From Apostichopus japonicus (taxonomy: Eukaryota; Echinodermata; Holothuroidea; Aspidochirotida; Stichopodidae): 64,000 nucleotides of DNA. A program made the position numbers and the translations under genes. Below are positions 50,409 through 63,373 of the stretch, piece by piece; position 1 is the stretch's first letter; each line of letters opens with the position of its first letter. The notes beneath the pieces were generated by a model. The model saw only the letters and a list, made by a program, of their open reading frames with translations. It did not search any database and had not been told where the DNA came from. Where the stretch lies: NCBI RefSeq assembly GCF_037975245.1, contig NC_092577.1, positions 31,213,398 through 31,277,397 on the forward strand, read 5' to 3'.

Positions 50409-51190
50409 GCGAAGTGTGGTTCACGCGAAAATGTTTCGGTGGGTCCATGGTAGTGTCCACGTGACCCATTGGAAAATGATTCTACAGATTTCATGCACTC
50501 AGAGGACATATTTCTGAGGGGTGTGGATATATTGAGGATCGAGCCTCAGCCTTTTGATGGAACTCAGTCCTGGGTCTTGGCCCTAAATGCTTGCGAACCG
50601 TTGGCATAGAGCACACTAGTGTCTATAAAGAAATCAAGAACGACAGCTAGGGCACATTCGTTTAAAATGATGGGAAAGGGTTCCTTACATTCCTAGTCCT
50701 TGATGGGGACTGCAAGTGTCCCTCCTGATCCTTTTTTCTACTACACTAAACTAAGAAAAAAAGCCACACCAAAAACAAGTAGAACAAACAATAAACAGAG
50801 CTACTCTCAGGTTTTTAGTTGGCAGGGCGCGTGGCACATCGAACCACCCCTTGCGCGCTCCCAACCCCACAGCTGAAATGAACACTTTTTTGGTTGAAAA
50901 ATACACACCGCGGGAACAAGCTTATACACGAGGAAACCTTGTACGGCAGTTTAAGTGAAACGACTATAAGTAGTAATGCTATATTGACATTTTTCAAGTG
51001 TGCTGTATCATATCCTTCATAAAAATGTCGAAAGTTTTATTTGTTTTCTTTTGTCAATTCAGCAAATTTTCTGTAATTGTACTTAATGGTCATCTTGTGC
51101 GATCCGTATGAATTTAGCCTATAGTAAGTTGAATTGCTTTAAAATAATGATATTGTTGTTTGATGAAATTGTTGTTGTTTCACATACCTT
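50409..51190. other. No gene recognised
   Basis: No open frame of interest; ordinary composition. Confidence 0.45.
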
Positions 51191-51192
51191 GT

Positions 51193-51580
51193 ATGCATAG
51201 GCGTAGGAGCCTAATTTGATTTGGGGGGGGGGGGGGGGCTGTAACGACTTGCCCGAAAATATAACCAAAATTTTTCGCGCGTTCAGCGCGCGCTCAACAT
51301 CTTAATGTGCATATCATATAGGCATTCATCGGTTATTACATCACATGCAAATAACGGATAAATGCCTGTATGATATACACATCGAGATGTTGAATTTTCA
51401 CCCCCAAAAAATTGAAAAACACATTGCAAATTATTTTGCTTTCAGTAGGTGCCCGAAAAAATCTCAGCATATTGCTCGAATTTTCACCCAAAAAAAATTG
51501 AAAAACACATTGCATATAATTCTTCTCTCAGTAGGTGCCCGAAAAATTCCCAGCATATTGCCCGAATTTTCGCTTTACGC
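51193..51580 (+). mobile_element. Dispersed repeat with internal 107-bp tandem pair, at the satellite border
   Basis: Begins GCATAGGCGTAGGAGCC plus poly-G, shared in reverse with 2541-2735. Further in, GAATTTTCACCC, ATTGAAAAACACATTGCA and CAGTAGGTGCCCGAAAAA occur twice about 106 bp apart. The satellite array starts immediately afterwards. Confidence 0.7.
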
Positions 51581-51583
51581 TTT

Positions 51584-54500
51584 GGACCACCAAACCGATG
51601 GTTAACATGAACTCTAAGGACATTGTAGAAGAGTACCATAATGCGTCTTGCCCGGTCCAAAGCGTGCTTGACCAATTAAACTGACCATTAAATCATTACT
51701 TCATCATCGAGTGTAACCGGACCACGAAAAAGCTTTGGGCCCTAATCCATGCAGCACGCCTTGGACCACCTAACCAATGGGTAACATGTACTCTAAGGAC
51801 ATTGTAGAAGAGTACCGTAATGCGTCTTGCCCGGTCCAAAGAGTGCTTGACCAATTTAAATGACCACTAAATCATTACTTCTTTAATGAGTGTAATTGGA
51901 CCACGAAAAAGCTTTGGGCCCTAATCCATGCAGCACGCTTTGGACCACCTAACCAATGGGTAACATGTACTCTAAGGACTTTGTAAAAGAGTACCATATT
52001 GCGTCTTGCCCGGTCCAAAGCGTGCTTGACCAATTAAACTGACCATTAAATCATTACTTCATCATCGAGTGTAACCGGACCACGAAAAAGCTTTGGGCTC
52101 TAATCCATGCAGCACGCCTTGGACCACCTAACCAATGGGTAACATGTACTCTAAGGACATTGTAGAAGAGTACCGTAATGCGTCTTGCCCGGTCCAAAGA
52201 GTGCTTGACCAATTTAAATGACCACTAAATCATTACTTCTTTAATGAGTGTAATTGGACCACGAAAAAGCTTTGGGCCCTAATCCATGCAGCACGCTTTG
52301 GACCACCTAACCAATGGGTAACATGTACTCTAAGGACTTTGTAAAAGAGTACCATATTGCGTCTTGCCCGGTCCAAAGCGTGCTTGACCAATTAAACTGA
52401 CCATTAAATCATTACTTCATCATCGAGTGTAACCGGACCACGAAAAAGCTTTGGGCCCTAATCCATGCAGCACGCCTTGGACCACCTAACCAATGGGTAA
52501 CATGTACTCTAAGGACATTGTAGAAGAGTACCGTAATGCGTCTTGCCCGGTCCAAAGAGTGCTTGACCAATTTAAATGACCACTAAATCATTACTTCTTT
52601 AATGAGTGTAATTGGACCACGAAAAAGCTTTGGGCCCTAATCCATGCAGCACGCTTTGGACCACCTAACCAATGGGTAACATGTACTCTAAGGACTTTGT
52701 AAAAGAGTACCATATTGCGTCTTGCCCGGTCCAAAGCGTGCTTGACCAATTAAACTGACCATTAAATCATTACTTCATCATCGAGTGTAACGGGACCACG
52801 AAAAAGCTTTGGGCCCTAATCCATGCAGCACGCTTTGGACCACCTAACCAATGGGTAACATGTACTCTAAGGACATTGTAGAAGAGTACCGTAATGCGTC
52901 TTGCCCGGTCCAAAGAGTGCTTGACCAATTTAAATGACCACTAAATCATTACTTCTTTAATGAGTGTAATTGGACCACGAAAAAGCTTTGGGCCCTAATC
53001 CATGCAGCACGCTTTGGACCACCTAACCAATGGGTAACATGTACTCTAAGGACTTTGTAAAAGAGTACCATATTGCGTCTTGCCCGGTCCAAAGCGTGCT
53101 TGACCAATTAAACTGACCATTAAATCATTACTTCATCATCGAGTGTAACGGGACCACGAAAAAGCTTTGGGCCCTAATCCATGCAGCACGCTTTGGACAA
53201 CCAAACCGATGGTTAACATGAACTCTAAGGACGTTGTAGAAGAGTACCATAATGCGTCTTGCCCGGTCCAAAGCGTGCTTGACCAATTAAACTGACCATT
53301 AAATCATTACTTCATCATCGAGTGTAACGTGACCACGAAAAAGCTTTGGGCCCTAATCCATGCAGCACGCTTTGGACCACCAAACCGATGGTTAACATGA
53401 ACTCTAAGGACATTGTAGAAGAGTACCATAATGCGTCTTGCCCGGTCCAAAGCGTGCTTGACCAATTTAACTGACCATTAAATCATTACTTCATCATCGA
53501 GTGTAACCGGACCACGAAAAAGCTTTGGGCCCTAATCCATGCAGCATGCTTTGGACCACCAAACCGATGGTTAACATGAACTCTAAGGACATTGTAGAAG
53601 AGTACCATAATGCGTCTTGCCCGGTCCAAAGCGTGCTTGACCAATTAAACTGACCATTAAATCATTACTTCATCATCGAGTGTAACCGGACCACGAAAAA
53701 GCTTTGGGCCCTAATCCATGCAGCACGCTTTGGACCACCAAACCGATGGTTAACATGAACTCTAAGGACATTGTAGAAGGGTACCACAATGCGTCTTGCC
53801 CGGTCCAAAGCGTGCTTGAACAATTTAAATGACCACTAAATCATTGCTTCTTTAATGAGTGAAAAGGGACCACGAAAAAGCTTTGGGCCCTAATCCAGAC
53901 CAGAACGCTTTGGACCACCAAACCGATGGTTAACATGAACTCTAAGGACATTGTAGAAGAGTACCATAATGCGTCTTGCCCGGTCCAAAGCGTGCTTGAC
54001 CAATTAAACTGACCATTAAATCATTACTTCATCATCGAGTGTAACCGGACCACGAAAAAGCTTTGGGCCCTAATCCATGCAGCACGCCTTGGACCACCTA
54101 ACCAATGGGTAACATGTACTCTAAGGACATTGTAGAAGAGTACCGTAATGCGTCTTGCCCGGTCCAAAGAGTGCTTGACCAATTTAAATGACCACTAAAT
54201 CATTACTTCTTTAATGAGTGTAATTGGACCACGAAAAAGCTTTGGGCCCTAATCCATGCAGCACGCTTTGGACCACCTAACCAATGGGTAACATGTACTC
54301 TAAGGACTTTGTAAAAGAGTACCATATTGCGTCTTGCCCGGTCCAAAGCGTGCTTGACCAATTAAACTGACCATTAAATCATTACTTCATCATCGAGTGT
54401 AACCGGACCACGAAAAAGCTTTGGGCCCTAATCCATGCAGCACGCCTTGGACCACCTAACCAATGGGTAACATGTACTCTAAGGACATTGTAGAAGAGTA

Positions 54501-55860
54501 CCGTAATGCGTCTTGCCCGGTCCAAAGAGTGCTTGACCAATTTAAATGACCACTAAATCATTACTTCTTTAATGAGTGTAATTGGACCACGAAAAAGCTT
54601 TGGGCCCTAATCCATGCAGCACGCTTTGGACCACCAAACCAATGGGTAGCATGTACTCTAAGGACTTTGTAAAAGAGTACCATATTGCGTCTTGCCCGGT
54701 CCAAAGCGTGCTTGACCAATTAAACTGACCATTAAATCATTACTTCATCATCGAGTGTAACGGGACCACGAAAAAGCTTTGGGCCCTAATCCATGGAGCA
54801 CGCTTTGGACCACCAAACCGATGGTTAACATGAACTCTAAGGACGTTGTAGAAGAGTACCATAATGCGTCTTGCCCGGTCCAAAGCGTGCTTGACCAATT
54901 AAACTGACCATTAAATCATTACTTCATCATCGAGTGTAACGTGACCACGAAAAAGCTTTGGGCCCTAATCTATGCAGCACGCTTTGGACCACCAAACCGA
55001 TGGTTAACATGAACTCTAAGGACATTGTAGAACAGTACCATAATGCGTCTTGCCCGGTCCAAAGCGTGCTTGACCAATTAAACTGACCATTAAATCATTA
55101 CTTCATCATCGAGTGTAACCGGACCACGAAAAAGCTTTGGGCCCTAATCCATGCAGCACGCTTTGGACCACCGAACCGATGGTTAACATGAACTCTAAGG
55201 ACATTGTAGAAGAGTACCATAATGCGTCTTGCCCGGTCCAAAGCGTGCTTGACCAATTTAACTGACCATTAAATCATTACTTCATCATCGAGTGTAACGG
55301 GACCACGAAAAAGCTTTGGGCCCTAATCCATGCAGCATGCTTTGGACCACCAAACCGATGGTTAACATGAACTCTAAGGACATTGTAGAAGAGTACCATA
55401 ATGCGTCTTGCCCGGTCCAAAGCGTGCTTGACCAATTAAACTGACCATTAAATCATTACTTCATCATCGAGTGTAACCGGACCACGAAAAAGCTTTGGGC
55501 CCTAATCCATGCAGCACGCTTTGGACCACCAAACCGATGGTTAACATGAACTCTAAGGACATTGTAGAAGGGTACCACAATGCGTCTTGCCCGGTCCAAA
55601 GCGTGCTTGAACAATTTAAATGACCACTAAATCATTGCTTCTTTAATGAGTGAAAAGGGACCACGAAAAAGCTTTGGGCCCTAATCCAGACCAGAACGCC
55701 TTGGACCACCTAACCGATGGGTCATATGATTTTTTAAGACAGTGTAGAAGAGTACCATAATACGTCTTGCCAGGTCCAAAGTGTGCTTGACCAATTTAAA
55801 TGACCACTACATCATCACTTCTTAAATGAGTGTCCATCTCATATGTTATGTATCGTGCGT
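51584..55860 (+). repeat. Satellite array, unit 179-180 bp, about 24 units, higher-order structure
   Basis: Each unit carries CTTTGGACCACC, TCTAAGGAC, GCGTCTTGCCCGGTCCAAAG, ATCATTACTTC and CCACGAAAAAGCTTTGGGCC. Three main variants alternate: type A (CCTTGG, CCGTAATG, AAAGAGTGC), type B (TAAAAGAGTACCATATTG) and type C (CAAACCGATGGTTAACATG). A and B alternate as a 359-bp dimer in the left part. A longer block ending in a marked variant unit (AGACCAGAACGC) occurs twice, about 1.79 kb apart. Within one unit, AGCACGCTTTGGACC and GGTCCAAAGCGTGCT are a perfect 15-bp dyad separated by about 65-70 bp. The last units near 55.7-55.86 kb are degenerate. Confidence 0.97.
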
Positions 55861-57103
55861 TTAGTGTCAACCGGTAGCATTACAAATTGCACTTTGGACC
55901 CTCAAGGAATGAAAAAGAGAGAACTCGTTTTAAGTGCATTCCAATTAATGGCAGAATGTCTATATACATGGCCAAATTCTGTCGGAAAGTTTTTACAATT
56001 TAAAAAAGCCTCTAAATAACTTCCGAATTCATCGATATGTTAGCATATAACACTTTAACTTATTCAAATCACTTACGAAATTTCAGCCTAATCAAAAGGG
56101 AAAAATTGCAATGTGGCAGATATTTGAACACGATGGCATAAAGCGACAGCATCTTTCTATGGCTGTAGCAAGGCCGTAGCAAGGCTGTAGCAGGCTTGTA
56201 GCAGGCTTGCACTGTCATGATAGCCCAATGAAGCTTATGAAGCTTACAGCCGGAGAAACAATCAAAGAAATAAACCATCCCCTATATAGGCCTACCAAGT
56301 ACCATGAATTAATGGTACATGCAGTAACGTTCAAACATTGAACAATATCACTTTAACTCTCCTAACGTGGGTCAGAGACATTCGTAGAAGGAAAGATATT
56401 CCGATATTTCATTCATTTGGGAATACAAATGCAAAAAAGCAGTTAAACTGTCAACATGCTGCAGATTATTTCAGTTATCTATCAATTTTAATGGTTCGAC
56501 GCAAGGGAGCAATCACGCTATGATAAATATGAACTCTCAGCCTAAAGGTATTCCATGGACGTTAAATGACGGTAGGCAGTCAGCTCGTACATCGGTATCA
56601 ATTTGTTCGAGCCTAATGTTCAAGCGCTCTTTTACGAGAGAAAACTTCTAGGAAACATCCTGAATGAGTCATTCAATTACAATCAGAACGCATGGTCCTT
56701 TATTCCGCTCCTTCAAATTTATCTTATGAAGTACTGAGTAATAGTGTATGGAACATCTTTGCACATAGATTGGTAAAAGTGTATCAATTCTACCAGATTA
56801 AAGTAATTTGGCGTGAAAATTTTTCTTCTGCAAGTACATTTCAATCCAATCAGAGAATAAATGGGGAGGGGTGGGGGGGGGTGGATATTAAGCATGTAAT
56901 ATTTCTCTTGACTTCTATACTTCCATAATTGACTCAGCATATAGCCTAATTGATATTTACCGAAGAATTAATACATTAAATACAATTGTAAGTGATTAGA
57001 AAGTGTATTTTTGACTTAAATTAACAAACGCGAAATTGACCTTAAATCTAGCACTTTTGCTAATGGATTGAATGTGTTTTGTGTATTGTGTAAAATGTGT
57101 ATA
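55861..57103. other. Spacer between satellite arrays, left part
   Basis: Short direct repeat of GTAGCAAGGC / TGTAGCAGGC at 56164-56210; otherwise no gene or repeat recognised. Confidence 0.5.
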
Positions 57104-57111
57104 GCTAGATA

Positions 57112-58393
57112 CAGGGACGTAGCTAATGCATGATGATTGGGGGTTTAGTGGCTGAAATTCCAACTGGATGGGTTTTGGAGCCAGAAAATTCCGACTGCTG
57201 CCTTGTACCCCCCCCCCCCCCCCCCCCGCACTATACTCGTCAACGATACGGTCAGTGTCAGTCAGACACCCTATCTTTCGCGACTGCACTTTTGTTCCAA
57301 ACTTTTCTCGGTACATTTGTACCACTGGCCCTCACTTTACAAACTTATCAATCACTCTGGTTAAGCGAGTAAGCAACTGAGTACAAGTTATCTGCTTGAT
57401 AAGCTACATAGACTACTGACTAAAAAAGCTATGTTAATGTAACAAAGGGGAAACTTTTTTTCGAAAATTATATTCGACGACATAGTGAATTACCCAAAAA
57501 TACAGTGCTTTTTCCTAGCGGGCTTAATATTATTTTCTTGGGGGTGGGGGTGGGGCTATTTATCACTCACATGAATAAAAAAACATTGTTCACTTCATTC
57601 CAACTGAGCATTTGGAATGATGTGAACAATTAAACATTTTGCAGAAAAATGTTGAGTTGACGTTATACGATAAGTTGTCAATTAAACATTTTGCAGAAAT
57701 TTTTTCAATTGCTCAATTGGAATGAAGTGAACAATTGAACATTTTGCCAAAAATGTCCAATTGACGAGATAAGATAAGTTGTCAATTAAACATTTCTCAG
57801 AAAAGTTTTTCAATTGTTCTTATGGAATGAAGTAAACAAATGAACATTTTGCAGCAAAAAATGACTAATTGACGAGATTTGATTAGTTTTCAATTAAACA
57901 TTTTTCACAAAATTGTTCAATTACTCATTTAAAGCAAGTAAGCAATGCAACATTTTTCTGTTTTTTGATAACATTTTATCTTGTTATCTAAACAATTTAC
58001 AGAAAAATTTCATCTTATGGGGCAAAGTTTTTCTTATGTTGATGGCATTTTTAAGCTTCCGTAGATTAGCATTGAGCGTTTTAATAGTACATGTTGTGCA
58101 GAAGTTCTATTAGGCATTTTTTTTAGAGTATTCAAAATCATACGAAGTTTTGTATGGTGGAGTATAAAGATCGCGACATACAATTTCTCATTGTGACAAG
58201 GAAATCGTAGCAAATATGACTGATTCAAGGTCAATTTTGACCGAAAATTTTAGGTCACGACAAGAATATTTGAAAATTCGAGTGCGACAGTCGGAAATTC
58301 CGACTGTCGCACAAATTTTTTCCAACTTTCGTCAGTTTTACCAAGATTGGGGGGGGGGTGAGACACCCCACACCCCCTCTAGCGACGTCCCTG
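57112..58393. mobile_element. hAT-like element, 1.28 kb, with near-perfect 8-bp target duplication
   Basis: Begins CAGGGACGTAGCTA and ends TAGCGACGTCCCTG (13 of 14 paired). It is flanked by GCTAGATA (57104-57111) and GCTAGATT (58394-58401). It contains a poly-C run near 57215, a poly-G run near 58350 and a threefold tandem repeat at 57596-57930. No transposase frame is present, so it is non-autonomous. Confidence 0.85.
57596..57930. repeat. Tandem repeat, unit about 115 bp, three copies
   Basis: Each copy contains TGGAATGA, GTGAACAATT, AACATTTTGC, TTGACG, GATAAGTTGTCAATTAAACA and CAATTGCTC, with progressive divergence. Confidence 0.85.
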
Positions 58394-58779
58394 GCTAGAT
58401 TATGGACGTTATAATTAATAATTAGGTAGAACTGAATGAAAGGAAATCAACTAAAAAATCACACTAACTCTGGTCTATGTTTAGTTGGAATAAACCCAGT
58501 GAGACTTCTTATGGTGGATCTGCCTTCTACACTCCAAGAGAAACTTTCTATTGAAAAATCGCTAAGAGAAAGAACAAGCACATGCATGGGAACACGATAA
58601 AATCAAAATGCATAGAATGGCACTATAGGGTAACTTGGATGGTTCATTACCAACTATGGCTAATGGAGATCATAAATAAATCAGAAAGGGATGACGGCAT
58701 AAAATATATGTCTGGGTAGACCTATTTCACTTGAAGACTATTTTGCTAAATAAACTATTAAAGTCAGTTTATCTCCGCT

Positions 58780-58975
58780 TGACCCGAGATGACTGATTGT
58801 CTGTTTATAGCTCCATGGTCAGCTCTAGAATGTAGCAGTGGAATCTTTCAGAATCTACGAAGGGGGTTAAAGCGTTCAAAACCACTTTCAAGAAGAGAGG
58901 CCAGAACACTTCTCTGTTCTTTAAATCTGTAAATATGTGAAGGGTTGACGGGTGAAATGAATAAAAGAAATAAAA
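58780..58975 (+). pseudogene. Possible LINE ORF2 C-terminal scrap
   Basis: In shifting frames it reads SSGIFQNLRRGLK and AFKTTFKKRGQNTSLFF before a stop, which resembles the 'FK..LK..L' end of CR1-type LINE proteins. Short and weak. Confidence 0.35.
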
Positions 58976-59204
58976 TTAAGTTCTATAAACGAATAATTAA
59001 AACAAAAACGTTTTCAGTTCGTTGCCAGTCTACAGAAATCACTTCATTCTGAAAATGTAGTTGCGCTAAGGCCCTCCCCCCCCCCCCCCAAAAAAAAGAA
59101 GAGTGCGCGTGTGTTTCTCCGGAATGGGAAGGAAACTTTGTATGCTGATGATTGTAAAGCACCAATAAGCATTAAACTTGCGAGCCAAAGGTGTTGCTTT
59201 TGTT

Positions 59205-60830
59205 TTGTATCACCACACTGGTACAGACGTAGAGTTGAAATTCAAAAAAGAAGATATTGATGAATCTACTGGATAATGATTGTGCATTAGTCGTTTGTAT
59301 TTGTCAAATACTCTTTGGACCGGGTAAGACGCATTATGGAACTCTTCAACAATGTCCTTAGAATTCATAAGACCAATTGGTTGGGTGGTCCGAGGCGTGC
59401 TGGTCTTCACAAGGGCCTAAACATATTTGCAAGTCCATTAACATTCATTAACGAAGTAATGATTTAGTGGTCATTTAAATTGGTCAAGCACTCTTTGGAC
59501 CGGGCAAGACGCATCATGGTACCGTTCTACAATGTTCTTGGACTTCCTGTGACCTATTGGTTAGGTGGTCCAAGGCGTGCTGGTCTTGATTGGGGCCCAA
59601 AGCTTTTTCGTGGTCCCTTTACACTCATTGAAGAAGTAATGATTTAGTGGTCATTTAAATTGGTCAAGTACTCTTTGGACCGGGCAAGACGCATTATGGT
59701 ACTCTTCTACAATGTCCTTAGATTACATGTTACCGATTGGTTAGGTGGTCCAAACCGTGCTGCATGGATTAGGGCCCAAAGTTTGTTCGCGGTCCCTTTG
59801 CACTCATTTAATAAGTAATGATTTAAAGGTCAGTTTAATTGGTCAAGCACGCTTTGGACCGGGCAAGACGCATTATGGTACTATTCTACAATGTCTTTAG
59901 AGTACATGTTACCGATTGGTTAGGTGGTCCAAGGCGTGTTGCATGGATGACGGCCCAAAGCTTTTTCGTGGTCCCGTTACACTCGATGATGTAGTAATGA
60001 TTTAGTGGTCATTTAAATTGGTCAAGCACGCTTTGGACCGGGCAAGACGCATTATGGTACTCTTCTACAATGTCCTTAGAGTTAATGTTACCCATTGGTT
60101 GGGTGGTCCAAGGCGTGCTGCATGGATGAGGGCCCAAAGCTTTTTCGTGGTCCCGTTACACTCGATGATGTAGTAATGATTTAGTGGTCTTTTAAGTTGG
60201 TCAAGCACGCTTTGGACCGGGCAAGACGCATTATGGTACTCTTATGCAATGTCCTTAGAGTTCATGTTAACCATCGGTTTGGTGATCCAAAGCGTGCTGC
60301 ATGGATTAGGGCCCAAAGCTTTTTTGTGGTCCCGTTACACTCATTAAAAAAGTAATGATTTAGTGGTCATTTAAATTGGTCAAGCACTCTTTGGACCGGG
60401 CAAGACGCATGATGTTACCCTTCTACAAGATCCTTAGACTTCCTACGACCCATTGGTTGGGCGGTCCAAGGCGTGCTGGTCTTGATTAGGGCCCTCATGT
60501 TTTTATTTCAGTTCCCGTTACATTTATTTAAAAAAAATGTTGATATAATGGTCATTTTAATTGGTCAAGCACTCTTTGGACCGGGCAAGACGCATTATGG
60601 TATCCTTCTACAATGTGTCAAGAATTCATATGACCCATTGGTAAGGTGGTCCAAGGCGTGCTAGTCTTGATTAGGGCCTAAAGTAATTGTTTACATTAAT
60701 TTAAGAACTGATGAAGTACTGGTCATTTTAGTTGGCCAAGAACTATTTGGACCGGGCAAGATGCATTATGGTACCCTTCTACATAGTCATCGGAGTTCAT
60801 ATGACCCATGGGCCATAGATAAACCTCTTT
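59205..60830 (-). repeat. Inverted satellite array, about 9 diverged units
   Basis: The reverse complement of the unit at 51.6-55.9 kb: CTTTGGACCGGGCAAGACGC occurs about every 180 bp from 59318 to 60750, followed by ATGGTAC, CTACAATGTCC, TTGGTTAGGTGGTCCAAGGC, GGGCCCAAAGCTTTTTCGTGG and AGTAATGATTTAGTGGTC. Units are more diverged than in the + array and decay at the right end. Confidence 0.96.
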
Positions 60831-61608
60831 CCACGACCAAATGTTGAACATCTTGTAAGAAAGCTTTTGTCCAGAGGTGTTACGTCGATACAATTGTCGA
60901 ATACGTAACCGAATAGGCAGCTCAGTTACTCATTCGCGAATATCGAACGAGGAACGGGGAATAAGTATCTAACTTCACACCGGTATGACTTAATGATCAT
61001 TAGGGTGCCATTATTATCGTAATGAACAATCTCTGAAGATAAAAGAGACTAGGACTTTAACGCCATGTTCAAATGTTGGCTCTGTGACTCATAATGGTAA
61101 GATTAATTTCGCATAGGCACCTGTTCAGGAAGCAATGGGCATACATTAAGTCACCATATTGGTCTCGGTAATTATTCGCTGGCCTAAGTTAGGCATACAA
61201 TAACGTTACTTAGTGCCTAGGCTAGGCCTAGACATTATTATACCTAGCCTAGGCCTAGCCAAAGCTACTGTAACTACTGTAAGCTACTTGTAACTGTTGG
61301 TGAGGCCAGCTTATGAAAATTGTTACCAACAAACTGGAAACAGTGTCAGGCCTAGGCTGTATCACTAGCAGTGAACAGTAGGCAAGACAAGAAAGCCCTT
61401 CACAGTGTACCTCATTTCCCTAAAGAAAGCAGTTTAAACAATTAAAAGTTGCTGTAGGCCTACAGTACTGAAGCCAGGCTGTTGCATCATTAAACAGAAG
61501 TAAGACCATCATTAAAACATTGTGTAACCTTCTTTTGCAGAGTACCTTCCAATATATTTGGGAGACTTGTGTGACCTTAGATGAATATTTCCCTGAATTC
61601 CATGGTAA
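60831..61608. other. Upstream region of the Kelch-like gene
   Basis: Several AGGCCTAG/CTAGGCCT words at 61190-61260 form short inverted repeats. No TATA box is obvious. An in-frame TAA lies directly before the ATG at 61609. Confidence 0.5.
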
Positions 61609-63373
61609 ATGAGAAAAGATCATTTCAAAATGATACAGAATAGAGTATACACAATCAGCCTCCACACGAACAGTGCCTTCAAAGTTATGAATGATCTGCG
61701 ATGGAATAAGGAGCTCTGCGATATTGTGCTGTGCATCGAAAACCAGAAGTTCCTGGCCCACAAGGTGGTCCTTGCTGGATGCTCTCCATACCTCTTGGCC
61801 ATGTTCACAAATGGTATGCTGGAGACAGCTAAAGACCATGTGGAGATCCAGGGTATAGACCCGGTTGCAATGGAGATTATTTTGGCCTTTATGTACACAG
61901 GAACGATAGAAATTACGGTGGAAAATGTACAGATTGTCCTGGGTGGAGCAAGCATGTTGAATATGACCAGTCTACGCAATGTTTGCTGCACATTCCTACA
62001 GTCTCAACTGGCTGCTACAAATTGCCTTGGTAAGCACATTTATTTTGCTGTCTGGATGTGAAACAAAATGAGAGCATTGTGGTCAAGTACAGTAGTTACG
62101 GCAATGGACTATATTAACGATTGCAGGTTCTGGTCTGAATGTCCAGATCATTACGGTGTGTGTTTGGGCAAGATATTTATATCTATTGCCTCTCTTTTTC
62201 CAAGTGTATAAATGGAGGTCTGGGTGGTAACTTGTGAAAATATTTGCAATCTGTGGCTGCACCCTGTGGGACGTCCTGCAGGGAACACGCAGATGTAGCG
62301 CATGCACTGTAGTGCCTTAGAACCCAGTGTTTGAATTGTGCACACTTAAGAGTGTGGGTGTGAAAAGTTACCCATGATGACTGTGGGTAAACTGACATTG
62401 TAAAAGTTGTGTGAAAAGGCCTTGACCTTATACCAGACTGTAAACCTTCAACTTTGAAACTTTAAGTTCAGTGTAAGTCACAGAAGGTAGGATTGGGAAC
62501 ATCTTAGAGAGAAAGGTTAAAGGAATAACAAAGGCAGGGATAAAAGACTGTTGGACTGAATATGCTCGCTTTGAAAATTGGCTCCAAAGGCCTCACCACA
62601 ATACACAGTAAGCCGCTATTGATTACGTAATACGCTTGAAATTTCATATAGGTTACTGAATAATCTAATTCGTCTTTGATCCCTGCCTTTGTTGTTCCTT
62701 AAAAGGTAAAATCACTGGAACCTGGCAGACAAAAAGTCAATTTTCAAAGCGATTGTATTCAGTCAAACAGGAAGCAGTTAACTTAAAAATTGAATATTAG
62801 AGAGTTTTGAGGTTACTGAAAAATATAAATCGTCTTTGATCCCTGCCTTCGTTGTTCCTTTAACGGTAAAATCACTGGAAACCTGGCAGACAAAAAGCAT
62901 TGTGAGTGTTGTACCATTTGAGCCCACATCTGGTGATATCATTTATAGTTATCTTGACAGTTTAATATTACTGTATTATAAATCTCTTAAATTATGATAG
63001 ATATTTATAAATATGATTTTCACTTGCATATTTCTTGTGTATATTATACAGGTATTCATTCCTTCGCTGATATGTATTCTTGTGAAGACCTGAAGAATGT
63101 CGCACAGAGATTTATCTATCAGCATTTCCCAGAAGTTATTCAAACGGAGGAGTTCTTCTTAACCCCCGAGCAGGACGTTGTGAGGCTCCTCAGGAGCGAT
63201 CAGTTGCAGGTCGACAACGAGGTGGAAGTCTACGAAGCAGCGATCTCTTGGTTGACCTATGACCTAAAGAACAGAGGTCACTGTTGTTGTTCAATTCTCC
63301 AGCAAATTCGATTTGCTCTCCTTGATAAGGATTATCTCATCGAAAGAGTCTACAAATCGGATTTTATCAATAG
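61609..63373 (+). CDS. Kelch-like (BTB-BACK) protein, first two coding exons, 3' truncated by window
   Basis: The exons are 61609-62029 (donor GTAAGC, phase 1) and 63052-63373 (acceptor TATACAG; donor AG-GTAAAA, phase 2). Exon 1 encodes a BTB/POZ domain, residues about 25-135 (LCDIVLCIENQKFLAHKVVL, SPYLLAMFTNGM, FMYTGTIEITVENVQ), ending CLGI across the junction. Exon 2 encodes the BACK domain (FADMYSCEDLKNVAQRFI, EEFF, VYEAAISWLTYD, IRFALLDKDYLIERVY). KLHL proteins use BTB-BACK to bind cullin-3 and Kelch repeats to bind substrates for ubiquitination. No Kelch repeat is seen before 64000, so these exons lie beyond the window. If the last donor is not used, a TAA at 63375 would give a BTB-BACK-only protein. 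The closest human paralogue cannot be assigned with confidence. Confidence 0.93.
62085..62460 (+). mobile_element. tRNA-derived SINE, family 1, diverged copy in the Kelch-like intron
   Basis: Matches 41453-41845 along its length: GATCATTACG, CTATTGCCTCTC, GTGGCTGCACCCTGTGG, GAATTGTGCACAC, GTGAAAAGGCCTTG, CAGACTGTAAACC. The box B region is decayed (AGGTTCTGGTCTG). Confidence 0.82.

Noticed and set aside
51584-55860. CRISPR-like regular spacing
   Set aside because: Units are contiguous 180-bp satellite copies without unique spacers, and the genome is clearly eukaryotic.
61420-61991. Minus-strand frames over the BTB exon
   Set aside because: Shadows of the BTB coding frame on the + strand.
62083-62398. 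Minus-strand frames mentioning repeated CATSACSLQDV-like words (also 41506-41767)
   Set aside because: Antisense translations of the family 1 SINE; similar frames at both copies reflect the repeat, not a gene.
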